Origin: Effrenium voratum
Taxonomy: Eukaryota > Sar > Dinophyceae > Suessiales > Symbiodiniaceae
Length of the DNA: 64,000 bases
Direction: 5' to 3'
Assembly (NCBI GenBank): GCA_963377175.1
Contig: CAUJNA010001868.1
Location: forward strand, 80,001 to 144,000
The translations under genes were made by a program, and so were the position numbers. Within the stretch, counting starts at the first letter, position 1, and each line of letters begins with the position of its first letter. This document shows, piece by piece, positions 25,201-60,483 of the stretch. Below the pieces are notes generated by a model. That model saw nothing but the letters and a program-made list of their open reading frames with translations, did not search any database and had not been told where the DNA came from.

Positions 25201-28200
25201 GGCCAAAACAGGCAGCCGGCTGCCCTTTGGTTTTGTAGGGACCCGAAAAAAGGGGGTTCCAACATGATCTTTTCTGGAGCCAATCCAAGCCTGGCATTTG
25301 AGGGGTCTACTCCAAACCATGCAAAGAATTACAAGGGCGGCTTTACGCAGCTGAAGTCCCCCACAAGCTTGTCCCGGGTTTTGATTGGCTCAATTATGTT
25401 CGAATCTCTTGTGGGTCTCGTGGCATGGCTCGTCAAAGAAGAACACCCCACGCCAAATTGCGGTTTTCCTTCTGGTTCCCCTGCAAACCAACCCCAAACA
25501 GGGGAAGCGGTGTACCCTCGACACACAGAGGCGCCAAGGGGCTCTCTTGTGGTTGGACGCCAGCTCCACAGGGGTCATGGCCTCCAAGACGCGCAGCGCC
25601 TGAAAGGGCGGGAAGCCCTGTTGGAAGCCTATGTTCAGACACACACCCCTGTGTTTCCGGAAAGCAAAGAGTGTCTAACGAAAAGTCAAGAAATGGGGGC
25701 CAACCCCAATCTAGCTGGTACTCTCGCCTATGCCCCCCCCCCCCCACCCACCCACCCACACGCGCGAGAAAGCCATTGTGGCAGAGGGGTCCAATCTTTG
25801 CCGCGCAGATGCAGAGCCCACCATGAGAGCTGTGGGATGCCCTTGGGCGACGCGCTGGCCCTGAGGGCAGCCAGCCTGATAAAGCCAAGCGGAACCTTGA
25901 TTCAGGTGGTTCACACACACACACACACACACCCACACGCACACGCACAGAACTTCGAAGCATAGTGACACGAGCTGGTCTTTTGCGGGATCAACCAATA
26001 CATGCCACGTGCTTCAAAGCTGTCAGCCCAAACTCAAAAAACAAATCCTCACCGGTTGCGGGGGCAGACCTTGCAGAATTTATCTGGTGCAGCCCTGCAA
26101 GAATTCAAAGCGATTTTTTGAGAAGCAATCCGCCGTTTTCACAGGTGATGCACATTTGGGCCTCCCTTTACTTACCCACAGAAAGGGTTTTGGACCATCT
26201 GCACTTGCCCTACTCCGACTTGCTAAAGCCGAGCAAGCCCGGTTGAGAAAGAAACAACTTTTGCAGTCGCCAGTCTGTGCTGTGTCAATTCGTTCGGGCA
26301 TCCCGTGCAAAAGGAGAAGGGGCATGTTAGAACGCGAGGCCTGTTAACACTTGGGCCATTTCGAAGGGACGCGCACACAAAATTGACCATTTGGAGGGGT
26401 CAAAAGTTTTGACACAGGCCCAAATAGGGATTTGTTTTTTTCTGAGGGTACCCTTCTTGGGGATCAGAATGGATCAACTGTCCGGTGTCCCAGCGCTCCT
26501 TCTCCAGGTAGGCCAAGCTGGGATCATCCGTGGCAAAACGCCGCCGAAAGGAGTGGGCGCCAAGCAAGTCCATGAGCTGCGGGGCCACAGGGAGGGGTAG
26601 CTTGATGTTGGGGCGCAATCAAATACAACAAATGCATCATATTTGGGTTGCAGGGAGATTGGGCTGCTAATTCGCCTTGCCCCGATTGTGCTTGAGGATT
26701 GGGCAATTACTGTAATTACCCTTGTTGGTGCTCGCCCTGGCGGCGCGCGAAATCTTGGTCGCGTTGGGCCTGCGGGATTGGGGTGGGGTGCTGACGTGGG
26801 CTTCGGAAACTAGCGATGTGCTCACGTTCACATGAGTCACAACCAAAACCCGACATCTAAATGGTGAACCCAGAACCATTTAAAGAGTTCTCAAAGGTGG
26901 CCGCAACTATTCTGGCTGGGACTGCCCTTTTCTAATTTTCATCCCGGGTTTTGATTGTGGCTCACATGAACTTCAGCTCATACTCCTGATTTACACGGCC
27001 ACAAGGGGCTCCTCAGTGATTGTGTGAGCGTTTGTGCTCGAACTTTCGCGCATGTTCCCCCTTCGCACGGCCGCGAAGAGCGCATTTTGTTGGCAACTCA
27101 CAGTGTTGCTGTTCACCTGATCTCGCAGACGGCTTCTAGTGCGTGGTTTTAGTGGGGCTGGGGTGGCCCTCTCTATTATTGAATGCCCCCCTGGCAAAAA
27201 TACGTACTGCAGGGGGAAAACAGACTCACCAAGGGGGAGGGGGTTCCACTGTCCTCGTCCAAGTGGGGTCCCCCCCTTTGCCGGCCGCCAAAGTTGTGAT
27301 CTGACGAGTAAGGAGTGTTATGAAACTGCTCAAGGCACTTTTCTGGATTTGTCGATTCAAATCAAAAGGCGGACTTAGAATTACATTTTTTCAGTTTGAG
27401 CATACAATTGCAATTGTAAGAAGGGAAGTGCCGGAAGTACTCCCTAATAAGGCTGTCAGGAGTTAAGTGTTGGTTTAGTATTGGGTAAATTGAAAGTAAA
27501 CGGAGAAGCGTTGTTTTGGATGTTGGTCTACAAAACATATCTATCAATCGGGGTGACGTCTTTATATGGGGGGGAGCGGATTAGTTCTGTTGCTGCGCCT
27601 CTCGCTTCAAATTCACAAGGGGGGGGTGGTCTGCCATGCCCTTGTTTCACTGCTGAGAAGGCTCTCGTAGTTGAAACGCTCAGCGCCGCTAATGGCAGCG
27701 AAACCTTTGCCTTGTTCCTTGATTTGAGTTGGTACCTTGCCCCTATTTTGGTTTGGACAGGTGCTCAGGGATCGGGACAATATCATTTGCATTATTCAGC
27801 TTGCCCATACTTGGTGGGTGGGGATTGGGCCATCATCAATGTTGCTTTGGTCTATTCTTGCTTGTTTGATTCAGCTTCGCCCTACTTGGTGGCTCGGGGT
27901 ACCTTCAGGAGCTTAAATCGCCGACGAGCCAAGTCGGCTCCTGGAAACAAGCACGGAGCTTGAATGAGGGTCTCCGCAGCACTGTCTTCTCTTCAAAAGG
28001 ACTTTCTTTCAAGTACAGTACTTTTGTCCTGGGCTAGACACATGCTGGAATTGACTCGCGGCATGGTGGAATCTGCGCATTTGATTCGACCTGATGAAAT
28101 ACACATTATCCACGGAACGGGCACCGAAGGGGCCGAACACCGCACGGCTTGTAGGCGCCTTGCGCTGATACGCCAGCATGCTTCCAAAGGTCCACATCTC

Positions 28201-30320
28201 CGGCTCCATCATAAACCGCTTGGCTTCGTTGAAGATGTCCGACTCAGGCCAACTCACCGGGACATGTGTCACACTGGGACCCCTGCAAGTTGCTGTTTTT
28301 CTTGGCTGCTTTGCGATTGAATGAAATCCAACCAGCTTGCTAGTTTTGACACATGCAGTATCGAAAACACAAAAATGCACACACACACACACACAACACA
28401 CAACCGCGCACATGTCAGCAGCAGGTGTCCTGATGCTGCTGATCAGCACGAGCCCGCAAGCGCGCCTGCGGCGCGTGAGTCTGGCCCTGAGACGCTCCCT
28501 GCCATAGCACGTGCCTGGCGATCGCGGTAGGAGGACATCATGTCCAGGCCACGAAAGCCAGGGACCATGTCCTGGGGCAAAAACACACTGAGCCAACAAG
28601 GAGTTAGCCTATGGTGAAAGGAACATGACCTGCTTCGGTGTGTTGCGGGTTTGTGAAAGTGCAGCCACATGAACTTCGAGGGGGTCCTTAGCTTTGTGAC
28701 ATGGACAAACCCAAAGCTGAAAGCGACTGCGATGCGACATCTTATCACATCTAAGTGAGTGGTAGATGCCGTGCTTTTGCGACCGGCTCAAGTCGAAATC
28801 GCCCGACGTTCGGAATGAGATTGGGCTCAAGTCTAGCTGGCATGCTTACTTGACCAAAGAAGTCGCCGCTTGTATTCTGCTGCAGGGTGTGTTTGTGTGT
28901 GTGTGTGGGTGTTTTCAGCAGCCACTGTGAATCTGTCTATTTAGTTTGGAGTGCGTTCTGCATGCGCGGTGGGTACATGCGTCTAAGTGCATGTGAATTG
29001 GAATGAGTGAGGTTGGTTTTGCATGTTGAGTAGTGCGTCTAGCACAGATATTGTTTACTATAGGCAACTGTGACTTGGAGGAGTTAGGCACACGATCATT
29101 TGACATGACTGGGTTTTGGGGCTTATACTGGTGTTTGCGGAAGTGAAGTTGTTCTGAGCATACTTCAAGCTGCTACCGTTGGCATCTTCAGAAGTAGCTG
29201 ATAAGATGCGCATCGGTCACGTCGAGCCTCTGCCAGAGGTTACCAATGTCCCAGTTGCCCAGCGGCTAGAACATGAACTGGAGCCGGTGCTGGGTTGAAC
29301 GCTGAGAGAGAGCCTGCCAAGCTCACCTTACTCCACCAATTCCTATTTGGTGGTTTGGATTGGTTGGGCATTTGGACCCCCATTTCCTCTTGAAACCAAT
29401 GGGTAGGCAACCCCCAAACCTCCAGATGCGACTGTTCGGATTCCCTTTGAACCGGGCTGCTGTCGCCTTTCGAGCAATCGAGAGCCAAGTCTCTGAGAGC
29501 CGCTGCAGGGCTCGTAGATGCGGCGAGGTGCCCAAAGTGGGAAGAGGCGAGCCGATTCTCCCCGAGCCTGCAACCTCCAACAAGAGCGTTGCAGATTCCA
29601 GGCTTCGAATCAGCGCATCCAGGCAAAAAACAGAAACGGTCCAAGCTGCTTCAGCGAATCAGAGCAAGCACATTTGATTGCAAACACTTCTCGGCCGGGA
29701 AAACCTTACGTTGTTTTGGGAAGGAACAATTCGGGCGACTATCTTTTACGTTTGCGCGTCAATCAGCCTTCACCTCTGGCCGCGAGCGTATTGCAGGCGC
29801 TTGCGGCTTCGCACCGATATGCATCGGCCTCAAAGAACAAGCAAACAGCCGGTGAAAGCTGCGACGTGGGGGTGTCTTGCTGGGCACCCCGCCAAAATGG
29901 TGGCTTTCATTTCGGTCTCCCTTTTGAAGCCGCAAAAAGGAGGATCCTCAAAGCGACACACCCACATCGACATCGAATGCCAAGCGACTTGCCAAACTTG
30001 CCGGCAGAGATGTGCCGGCAGCATGGAGCGCAAAGCCTGGCAAAGACGTTGGCTTTGCAGCATGCCGCGTTGCGATTGCAACCAAAGGGTGGTTCTCCCC
30101 AAACAAAAAGACACACCCAGTACCTCAGAGCATCTCAACTTGGCGAAAGGGCCCCCGGTTAGATCCAGGGCCAAATTGCAGGATCCATCCGGAGGCCTCG
30201 CTCGCAGCGGAAGAAGAGCCGCCATGGCAGCGGCCACCACGAGCTGATCTTGCGAGGTTTTGGGTAGCACGGCAGGCTGATCATGAAACGCCCATTGCAC
30301 GGGGAAGGGAGTGGCCAAGA
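22256..30320 (-). CDS. Multi-exon gene(s) of unknown function, minus strand
   Basis: At least ten minus-strand patches read like ordinary protein and are separated by inverted-repeat elements and microsatellites. They include 30150-30290 (QDQLVVAAAMAALLPLRARP), 29975-30075 (QSQRLCQALRSMLPAHLCRQ), 28130-28250 (ESDIFNEAKRFMMEPEMWTF), 26480-26590 (MDLLGAHSFRRRFATDDPSL), 25550-25640, 25045-25200 (MRWSLVPVAGCEVFTPQAIE), 24518-24740 (HLRILAQFDRPQPQSFEDRS), 23575-23770, 23150-23243 (EYFIRCQVAEEIAASLGAVC) and 22510-22740 (EDGPRFESFTYTILRPDVLE). I do not recognise a family and cannot say whether this is one gene or several. Family-C elements lie at about 23428-23519 and 29876-29966, and a family-D element at 26828-26969. 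Confidence 0.45.
26828..26969. mobile_element. Inverted-repeat element, family D
   Basis: The left end CACATGAGTCACAACCAAAA and right end GGTTTTGATTGTGGCTCACA are inverted repeats 140 bases apart. Same family as 6935-7059 and 50617-50752; the interiors are largely unalike by eye. Confidence 0.65.
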
Positions 30321-30514
30321 ATCACCACAATGTGAGATGCTTGGAGAGACACAATGGAGATGCTGGAAGAATGGTGAATGAAAGAAGCATCTACACCCCC
30401 TCCCTTTCTCACCTCTTCATCACATCCTAGATACAAAAGGATGAAGGAATGCATGGCGAGTGAAGCAGAAACAAGGGAGTCAGTATGAGGTCAATCAGAA
30501 TATCTAGCCCTCAC

Positions 30515-31890
30515 CAATGTTCCTGGCAACAACATCCGTTGCAGAAGTTGTTGGGGATGTCCAGATGCTTGATTGGCATGCGTTCTTGATACTTGCGTTC
30601 ACAATCTGCCGAGACTCTTGCGAGGTCAGCTCGCTGAGCCATTCGCAAAGGCACAAGATGAATCAAACGCACCAAGGCTAGACTCACCGTTGAAACACCC
30701 TGTGCAAAGTGCATATAACTTGGGTATGTCAAGCTTGTCAAGGTGAAGCAACCCTGCCCTAAACCTGAGCCGTCAACCGACATGATCCAATGAAACCTTT
30801 TCCTGCATGCCGCTCCTGTACGTCTGTACACAATCCGCGCCGAAAACTGAGTGCCGCAGAAAAGGATGCAGGTGAGACTCCGGCAAGGTGAGGCATCAGG
30901 GCCGCAACATGGAGCAGAGTGGAATTGTGAAGCTGTGGCCATTGGCTATCAGCTTGCTGCAAACTTTAACACACACACACACAAACACAAGCTCCATCGC
31001 CCCAACCGGCCGTAGGCTCACCGTGTCCAAGGCGGCTGAACGGAGGCACTGCGGCAAGCGCAGGGGAACAAGGGAAACAGGCAGAGTTCGATGTGCTGAG
31101 GCAGTCAGAGCTTGATGCCCTCAGAGCGGGAAAGTACGCATGGCTGCTTTTCTTTGCTCTCAAGTGGGTGGTCTTTTTTGCAGGGTAGGAAAACCAAAAG
31201 CAAAACACACACTCTCTTTTTTCGGGAACTCCCCCCGAAGAAAAACAAATCGACTGCCTTGGGCCTTGAGGTCTACAATCGTATGCTGCTTCGCGCCAGG
31301 CGGCCAGGCCCTACTTCGGCTTTGCGTTCACCTGCAAAGGAACACACACACACACACACACATGACTGCTTCTCAAAATGGCAGACCCTTTTTGTTGCGA
31401 TTTGAAGGGGGGCAGAAAAACACCTACCTTTTTAGGCACCACTATTGTCAGAACCCCCCGCAACTATGACCCCAATAGGCCCTGCGACCGATCATGCAGC
31501 AATATCCACGGACCCTGCGCTTGTCAAATAGGAACTTATTATCATTATCACTGTTACTATCATTGTTATGATTATGCTTGTCAACCTCGTGACTTAGTCT
31601 CCATTGGTATACTTAGTGGGTTTCAGGGTTGGCACTTCTGCATTGAATTGGATGCGATATGACACCTTCCCCAAGCTTGCTAGCAAGCACTTTCGAGTGG
31701 CCTGCCTTCTTGACCAAGTCCTGGTACCATTCATCTTCATCGTCACCTCATTGCGTATGTCCATCCCGAGGGTTGCATGTGGCCCTCCAAATGTCCTTAT
31801 GGCCCATCCAGCCTTCACCTGCATCCTGCATGACACACCTGGCCTTTCTGTGACCAGTGCTCTCACAGCTAACGGCAGTAGCGGCAGGGA
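30515..31890 (-). CDS. Coding-like exons downstream of the eEF3-like gene
   Basis: Minus-strand patches at about 31620-31830 (MQVKAGWAIRTFGGPHATLG, then a Lys/Arg-rich segment) and 30515-30690 (RMAQRADLARVSADCERKYQ followed by IPNNFCNGCC) read like protein; shorter ones lie near 30770-30845 and 31020-31140. They follow the eEF3-like C-terminus on the same strand and may be the start of the next gene in the array. A family-C-like fragment and a (CA)n run (31338-31362) lie between. No family recognised. Confidence 0.4.
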
Positions 31891-31949
31891 CTGAGCGAAG
31901 CACTGACTTCCTGACCTGGCAAAGTCCAAAGTCAGCAAAGGCAGCAAGG

Positions 31950-53325
<21,376 letters not shown>

Positions 53326-53959
53326 ACAAGAGGCAGAAAGCTGGACATACTGACACATACAAGTCGGAAAGGTGAGGCATGTGCCACGTGCCTGCCAGAG
53401 CATCGTTCTGGGACAAGGCCTTGCGCTGTGGTGTTGCGGACCACAAGCCATCTGGCGCAGGGCATCTTCAATTCGAGAATGGAAAGAGGACAAGCCGGGG
53501 GTTCGTGACAACTTCCCATCAAAAAGCAACTGGGGCGCCCAGTTTTCACTCGTGGCTTCTCGGGATACATGGCCCACCTTCCATCTTTGGTGCCCAGAAG
53601 GCCTCTTCGTCCTGCACGGTGCGAGAACCCTGGCACCGTTTCTGAGATGGCCATGGGTCAAAATCCAAATCGTACCCCCAGTGAGCATCCCGATCCCCAC
53701 TAAACTAGACTAGATTGGGTGGTGCACCTACCCCAAAATGCTACCATTGGTTTTGTGCCAACCTGAAACTCATGTGGGGCGGAAGTTGCATTCGCTGCTT
53801 CAGGGGGATCGTTTATGGCAGGGGTCAGACCTCACATGATCATGGCGGGTCCATGACCGCCCCTAGCCCAAGCAAAATGTGTCCGCATATGGCAGCAGAG
53901 TGCACGGGTTCCTCCTCTTGAGGCACGGGGGGCACAGGAGGTCGGACCTAGCACAGAGG

Positions 53960-55118
53960 TTAGACGGCCATGTCACTCTCCTCGGTGACTTGCGCCTCTG
54001 TCAACCTCCTTCCTTCCTTCGATGATTCGGGCACTGCAGGCGCTTCGGGCACTTCAGGTACGTCAGGCATGTCAGGCACTTCGGGCACTTCTTCAGGTGC
54101 TTCTGCCTTTGCACAGGGCAATACAAGATTTTAGACTGCTCTGCGACTCTGCGGCCTCTGCAAGCTTGACACGGCTGGCTTGAGCTTCTTCCAGGGCCTG
54201 TCAAGCAGAAACAGTTGGTTCATCAAGGCAGTTGGGCCTATCTTTTGTGACAAGAGTGGTGTCCCATTTCATTTGGGTCTGCTTTTTTTGTTGCGGGTAC
54301 CACTGGCAACCACCCCTTTTGGGGGTCCAACCTTAATAAAGACCAGTCACTCATTTCGAGACAGACCCATAAGACTCCCCAAGCCGGCTGGCCTTGGCCT
54401 CGCGCTTTGCCCGTGCGGCCTTGGTACATGTGAACGTCTGTTGGGAAGCCAAGACGATTTCTGGTTGGCGTCCTTTTGGTTTCCAGCAAACCCAGAATGC
54501 CAACTCCAAGAGACTGAATTGAAGTCTCTTGTGCGCGCCTCCAACAACTTCTTCATATCCACTGCCGGTTTGGCAGGATCATGACCAACACCTGCCCGCG
54601 GGTTTGGGACCAGTCCGATGGCTGACAGCATACCTCAGCTCAACTGCGACTCCTCTTCCCCAACAAACGCGCGCCGGACGCCTGGCTTGCCCGAGTCCCG
54701 CCACTGGTTCCAGGTCCTCGAAATGCACCGACATGGCACCTCCATGCCATGGCCTCCCATTCAGCTGAGCGTCTCATCCTCAGCCTTTGGCTGCTTCATT
54801 TTCTCCTTGTGCCGCAAAGCTGCTGGCGTTGACCATGGGTCGGTGCCTGGTGGGCCGAGATTCAGCAGAAGATACATCCTGCAAACGGAACCCAGAAAGC
54901 ACAAGGCCTCCCCATGGGTCATCCTTTGCTTGCTCTTCCTCTGTGGCATGTCCTTTGCCCTCTTTGCTTTTTCCTTTGCCCTTCTCCTTGCCTTTGTCGC
55001 CCTTTGCATTGCCTTTGCCTCGTTCTCTCTCATGGCCCTTGACCTTGGCCTTCCCCTTCACGTTGCCCTGGCCCTTCCCATCCTTCCTCTGGACATCTCC
55101 TGTGCCTGCCAGTGGCAT
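53960..55118 (-). CDS. Lys/Gly-rich low-complexity protein gene
   Basis: From an ATG at 55118 the minus strand encodes a strongly Lys/Gly/Glu-rich stretch (KGKAKVKGHERERGKGNAKG, then DKGKEKGKGKSKEGKGH) followed by more normal sequence to about 54785. A middle patch at about 54520-54590 (DPAKPAVDMKKLLEARTRDF) and a last exon at 53960-54106 (AEAPEEVPEVPDMPDVPEVP, ending in DMAV and a TAA) lie on the same strand; joining them into one gene is an inference. The last exon starts after an intron ending GCAAAG. The Pro/Val/Glu repeat and the KGKGK stretch suggest a disordered, possibly nucleic-acid-binding protein. No domain recognised. Confidence 0.5.
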
Positions 55119-55329
55119 TGGTGCACAAACTCACCCCCCACCCCCCCACCCACCCACCGTCCCACACAGCTTGCGTGCGCATGCATGAGCGCGCGCATGC
55201 GCGAGGCACCTTCACATATGCGCCCTCCCAGTGTATGGTAGGTCACCCCTTCCTAAAATGGGCATTTGGTCTTAGCATTGCAAAAATGTGAGTGTTCGTG
55301 CGCAGGTGTTTGCGGGTGTTTGCGGGTGT

Positions 55330-57230
<1,901 letters not shown>

Positions 57231-57289
57231 ATGTGAGCATGTATGTGCATGTGTAAAGATTTAAATATATATGTACATATACGGGTACG

Positions 57290-57665
57290 GGGCGAGTCAA
57301 GAAACAGAGTCAGGAAACGGGTTGGACGAAGTCAGGAAACTGATTCCAAGTCAGGAAACAGGTTGGGTCGTGTCAAGAAATATGTGGATGCGATGTTGTG
57401 AGTCGGCCCCGGAAACGACAGGAACAACGCGTCGGGGAATTGTGAAAGGTTTGGAGTCAAGTGAATGAGGTTTCGTGAGTCAGGAAACATCGGTGAGTCA
57501 GGTGGAAACGGCAGGAACAATGCGGCGCGGCGTTGCGAAAAGTTTGGAGTCAAGTGAATAATACGGTTTGTGAGTCAGAACAGCGTGCCGGGGCCCTCTC
57601 AGAAGTTTGGAGCCAAGGATTCGTGAGCCAGGAAACGACCGTGAGTCAGGAAACGACGCGGAAAC
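57290..57665 (+). repeat. GAGTCAGGAAAC motif array, plus orientation
   Basis: GAGTCAGGAAAC or close variants (AGTCAAGAAAC, GTCAGGAAACG) recur about ten times, with longer shared phrases such as AAACGACAGGAACA and AGTTTGGAGTCAAGTGAAT. Reverse-oriented copies lie at 58330-58500. Confidence 0.8.
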
Positions 57666-57744
57666 GACAGGAACAGGGCCGTTGTTCGGCTTCGTCGTTC
57701 TCGTTTTTGTAATCGCGCGATGTAAAAACTTCTTTGAAAGTTTG

Positions 57745-57800
57745 TTTTTGATGGGGGGCTGCGCCCCCCCCCCCCACCCCCCACGCTTCCCCCAACCCCC
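57745..57800. other. C-rich run
   Basis: A block with CCCCCCCCCCCCACCCCCCA separates the motif array from the telomere-like array. No gene seen. Confidence 0.8.
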
Positions 57801-57822
57801 CGCTTTCTTGTAGACGCTGAGA

Positions 57823-58027
57823 AACTAAACCTAAACCCTATACCCTAAAAACCTAAACCTAACCTTCAGAACGCTAAACCTAAACCCTGAGAACCCTAAA
57901 CCTCAGCCCTAAAAACTTTAAACCTAAAACTGAAAAACCCTCAACCTAAACCTTACAACCGTAAACCTAACCCTAAACCTAAACCCTAAACCCCTAAACC
58001 TAAACCCCTAAACCTAAACCCTAAAAC
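57823..58027. repeat. Internal telomere-like CCCTAAA array
   Basis: About 200 bases of CCCTAAA and CCTAAAC units with variants (CCCTGAGAA, CCTCAGCCCTAAAAACTTTA). The strand shown is the C-rich one; the other strand reads TTTAGGG, the telomere repeat type reported for dinoflagellates. The many variants indicate an old internal array rather than a live chromosome end. Confidence 0.85.
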
Positions 58028-58329
58028 GCAAGCCTTTCCTTGAACCTGGGCCAAGACGACGTCAAGGCACAATGCGCAAAAGCAAACGGCAAAGGACAAA
58101 GCATGCAGTAGCTTCTGCATCCCCCTTTGCATTGCGGCCAGCATCACGCATGTCTCTTCATGCCTCTCCTCTCCCCTGATTCGAACAAGCTTTGCACGAC
58201 AGGTTGTTCCTTGATCCGAGCCATGACGATATCCAGGAACGATGCGCGAAGCACGCGTCAGAGCGCAAAGCACGCAGTGCCAGATACTCCAGCATCACCG
58301 CCAATTCAAAGGCGGTCGCCACATCATTT
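58028..58329. other. Spacer with a degenerate duplication
   Basis: Phrases such as AAGACGACGTCAAGGCACAATGCG (given here in part) and ACGATATCCAGGAACGATGCGCG recur about 180 bases apart, followed in each case by an AAAGCA(T/C)GCAGT motif. This suggests a weak tandem duplication. No gene seen. Confidence 0.45.
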
Positions 58330-58500
58330 CCGAATCGCGTTTCCTGACTCAGGTTTCCGCGTTTCCTGACTCGCGGTTGCTGTTGCGATCTAAATATTTA
58401 TCACTTTCATTCTTGACTTGCCTCCAATTGTTTCTTGACTTGCCCCTGTCCATTTCTTGACTCATGTTTCCTGACACGGTCAATTGTTTCCTGACACGGT
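58330..58500 (-). repeat. GAGTCAGGAAAC motif array, minus orientation
   Basis: GTTTCCTGACTC-type units (TTTCCTGACTC, TTTCTTGACTTG, TTTCCTGACACGG) recur about eight times. These are reverse complements of the array at 57290-57665, so the telomere-like array sits between inverted flanks. Confidence 0.75.
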
Positions 58501-59500
58501 CTAGTCTCATGTAAATAAATGTACATAATTGTATGTACACTAATATATGTGTGCAGGAGGTTGGACGTTGCTATGAGCATGCGAGCGGGCGAGCAAAGGA
58601 GAGAAAGCTAGACAGAGAGAGAGAGAGAGACAAAGCGCAAGAGAGAGAGAGAGAGAGAGAAAGAGACAGAGAGAGAGAGAGAGAGACAAAGGACACAGCG
58701 CAAGAGAGAGACAGAGAGAGTCATCACGTGGTTCGTGACTACCCATTAGCTGTTTGTCCCCACATGGCCGCGCATGCCTGTACCCTGCCTTGCCCTTCCC
58801 TATGCCATTTGTCTCATGCATGCCTGAACTGCTTCGCCCATGCGTTGCTCGTCCCTGCGCATGGGCATGCGCATGTACGCACGTGAGCACTTTTGGGTAC
58901 GCATACATGGGGGTCAGCATGTTCAGTCGCTTTAAAATCTGCACTGGATATGTGATTCCAAAAAAAGGGAGGCCCCCAAACATGCCCATGCACGCTGCAA
59001 AACCTCAATCTCACATCGCACACACCGCGCGCCACACACACACACACACACACACTTGCGCAAGTGCACTTTCGTGTCTGGCATGTTTCGCATCCGAACG
59101 AGCTTTGCTGCCACTGCAACCATTCTGCCAAGCAGCCTCTTTTCCCCAGCTCCTCCAAAGCTAGGCTTGGTCCGGCAAATATTCGCACTTCTCAAAAAGC
59201 ACAGCAGCTGTCCGATGTGAAGCTGTGAACATTGAAATTGGCAAACAAGTTATGTATCCGAGCCTGCACGCCCTTCCAGAGCATACCCTTCAGCTCGTTC
59301 TCTGTGCAGTAGCAAGTCTGAGAACGACTGGACCATTGCACTGCATGTACGAGCATGCCAGCTATCACTTGTGATCGCTTGTGTGGTCTTCGGCTTCATT
59401 TGTGGAATAGAGACGAGTAGAATCCGTTGATCACAACTAGCACTTCCCTCTCTCCCTCTCAGCACTTCTCGTTCTCTCTCCCTCTCGGATAGTCCAGTCC
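58501..59500. other. Microsatellite (GAGAGA) and coding-like patches
   Basis: GA runs at 58612-58705, then mixed sequence. Minus-strand patches near 59080-59190 (LALEELGKRGCLAEWLQWQQ) and 59250-59465 (RILLVSIPQMKPKTTQAITS) read like protein and may be the 3' part of the EF-hand gene to the right. A (CA)n run is at 59034-59054. Confidence 0.35.
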
Positions 59501-59523
59501 GATTCCATCAGGGCCGAGCTGTG

Positions 59524-60291
59524 TCAGACTCGACGTCCACCAAAGAGCAAAAGTCCGCATACGGAAGACCTGCACGTGACGCGCGATGCATTTGCCATGT
59601 TGTGGTGCACACAGCCTTTCACGGGGGTCCCCACGACCCAGCCCATTTGTGAAACTGTGTTGTCCAAGACGCCTCTGCTCGGATCACAATGGTAGTCGTC
59701 ACAAAGCAGTGCAAAGTCCTGCGCAAGCTTCATCGACATGTATCAACCCCCAGCGTCTTTGCACAGGCTTTCGGATGCCAGGTTAGGAAAAAACACAAAA
59801 CGGCACGTTTCGCACAACTGATGGCCACGGCTTTTCTCGCCGGACCCCAGGGGTCTCCTCGCTCCACTCGTCTCGACTACCATCGAAGCCCGTCTGCAGC
59901 ACAAAGGGCCACAGCTCTTCTTGACCTGGAACAAAGCAACGTGCAAAGAAAAAGGCGGGCCGTGATTGAGGGACACTATGCAAACCTTACCAACACAAGC
60001 TCGAAGGAGCATTGATCCACTTGTTGATGAAAGGGCCTGCCTAGGTAGCCATCTCCGTTGGTGTCGAGCATCTGAAACCTGGCATCGCATGGTCAGTCCC
60101 ACCCGTCCTCTCAAAAATGATCAAGCGTCGCCCGAACGACATTCGATGCACTGAGAGCTGAGCACTGCAGATTTTAATTCCTCGCGGCTTGCCGGCGCAC
60201 TGGCCTGGTGTTAGCTTCGCAAGCTGATGCTTGACTCCCAGCGTAAAAGGCCTTGATCATGCCTCTGAGGGCGTTGTCCGTCATGCCTGAG
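59524..60291 (-). CDS. EF-hand protein gene, several short exons
   Basis: Minus-strand exons in order: about 60236-60291 (MTDNALRGMIKAFYAG), 60043-60080 (FQMLDTNGDGYL: the first eight positions of an EF-hand loop, with Asp1, Asn3, Asp5, Gly6 and Leu8, the rest presumably in the next exon), about 59840-59900, and 59590-59739 (KLAQDFALLCDDYHCDPSRG). The 38-base EF-hand exon ends CCTAG before a GC-type 5' splice site. This would be a calcium-binding protein. Exons other than the loop are assigned by strand and coding look only. Confidence 0.5.
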
Positions 60292-60483
60292 ACAAAAGTG
60301 CGCCACGTGAGCTAAACTACGCACACCTCTCTGCCTTCTCTCTACAAGCGCAAGCAAAGAATTTTGCGAGCAGGCCGGCACATTCCAGCTCCCACGCAGC
60401 TGGTGAGCTTTGAAATACAGATCCCTTGCCAGATCCCAAAGCCGGAGGCGAGGCTAAAACACGCCCAGCCATTCAGCACCAAC

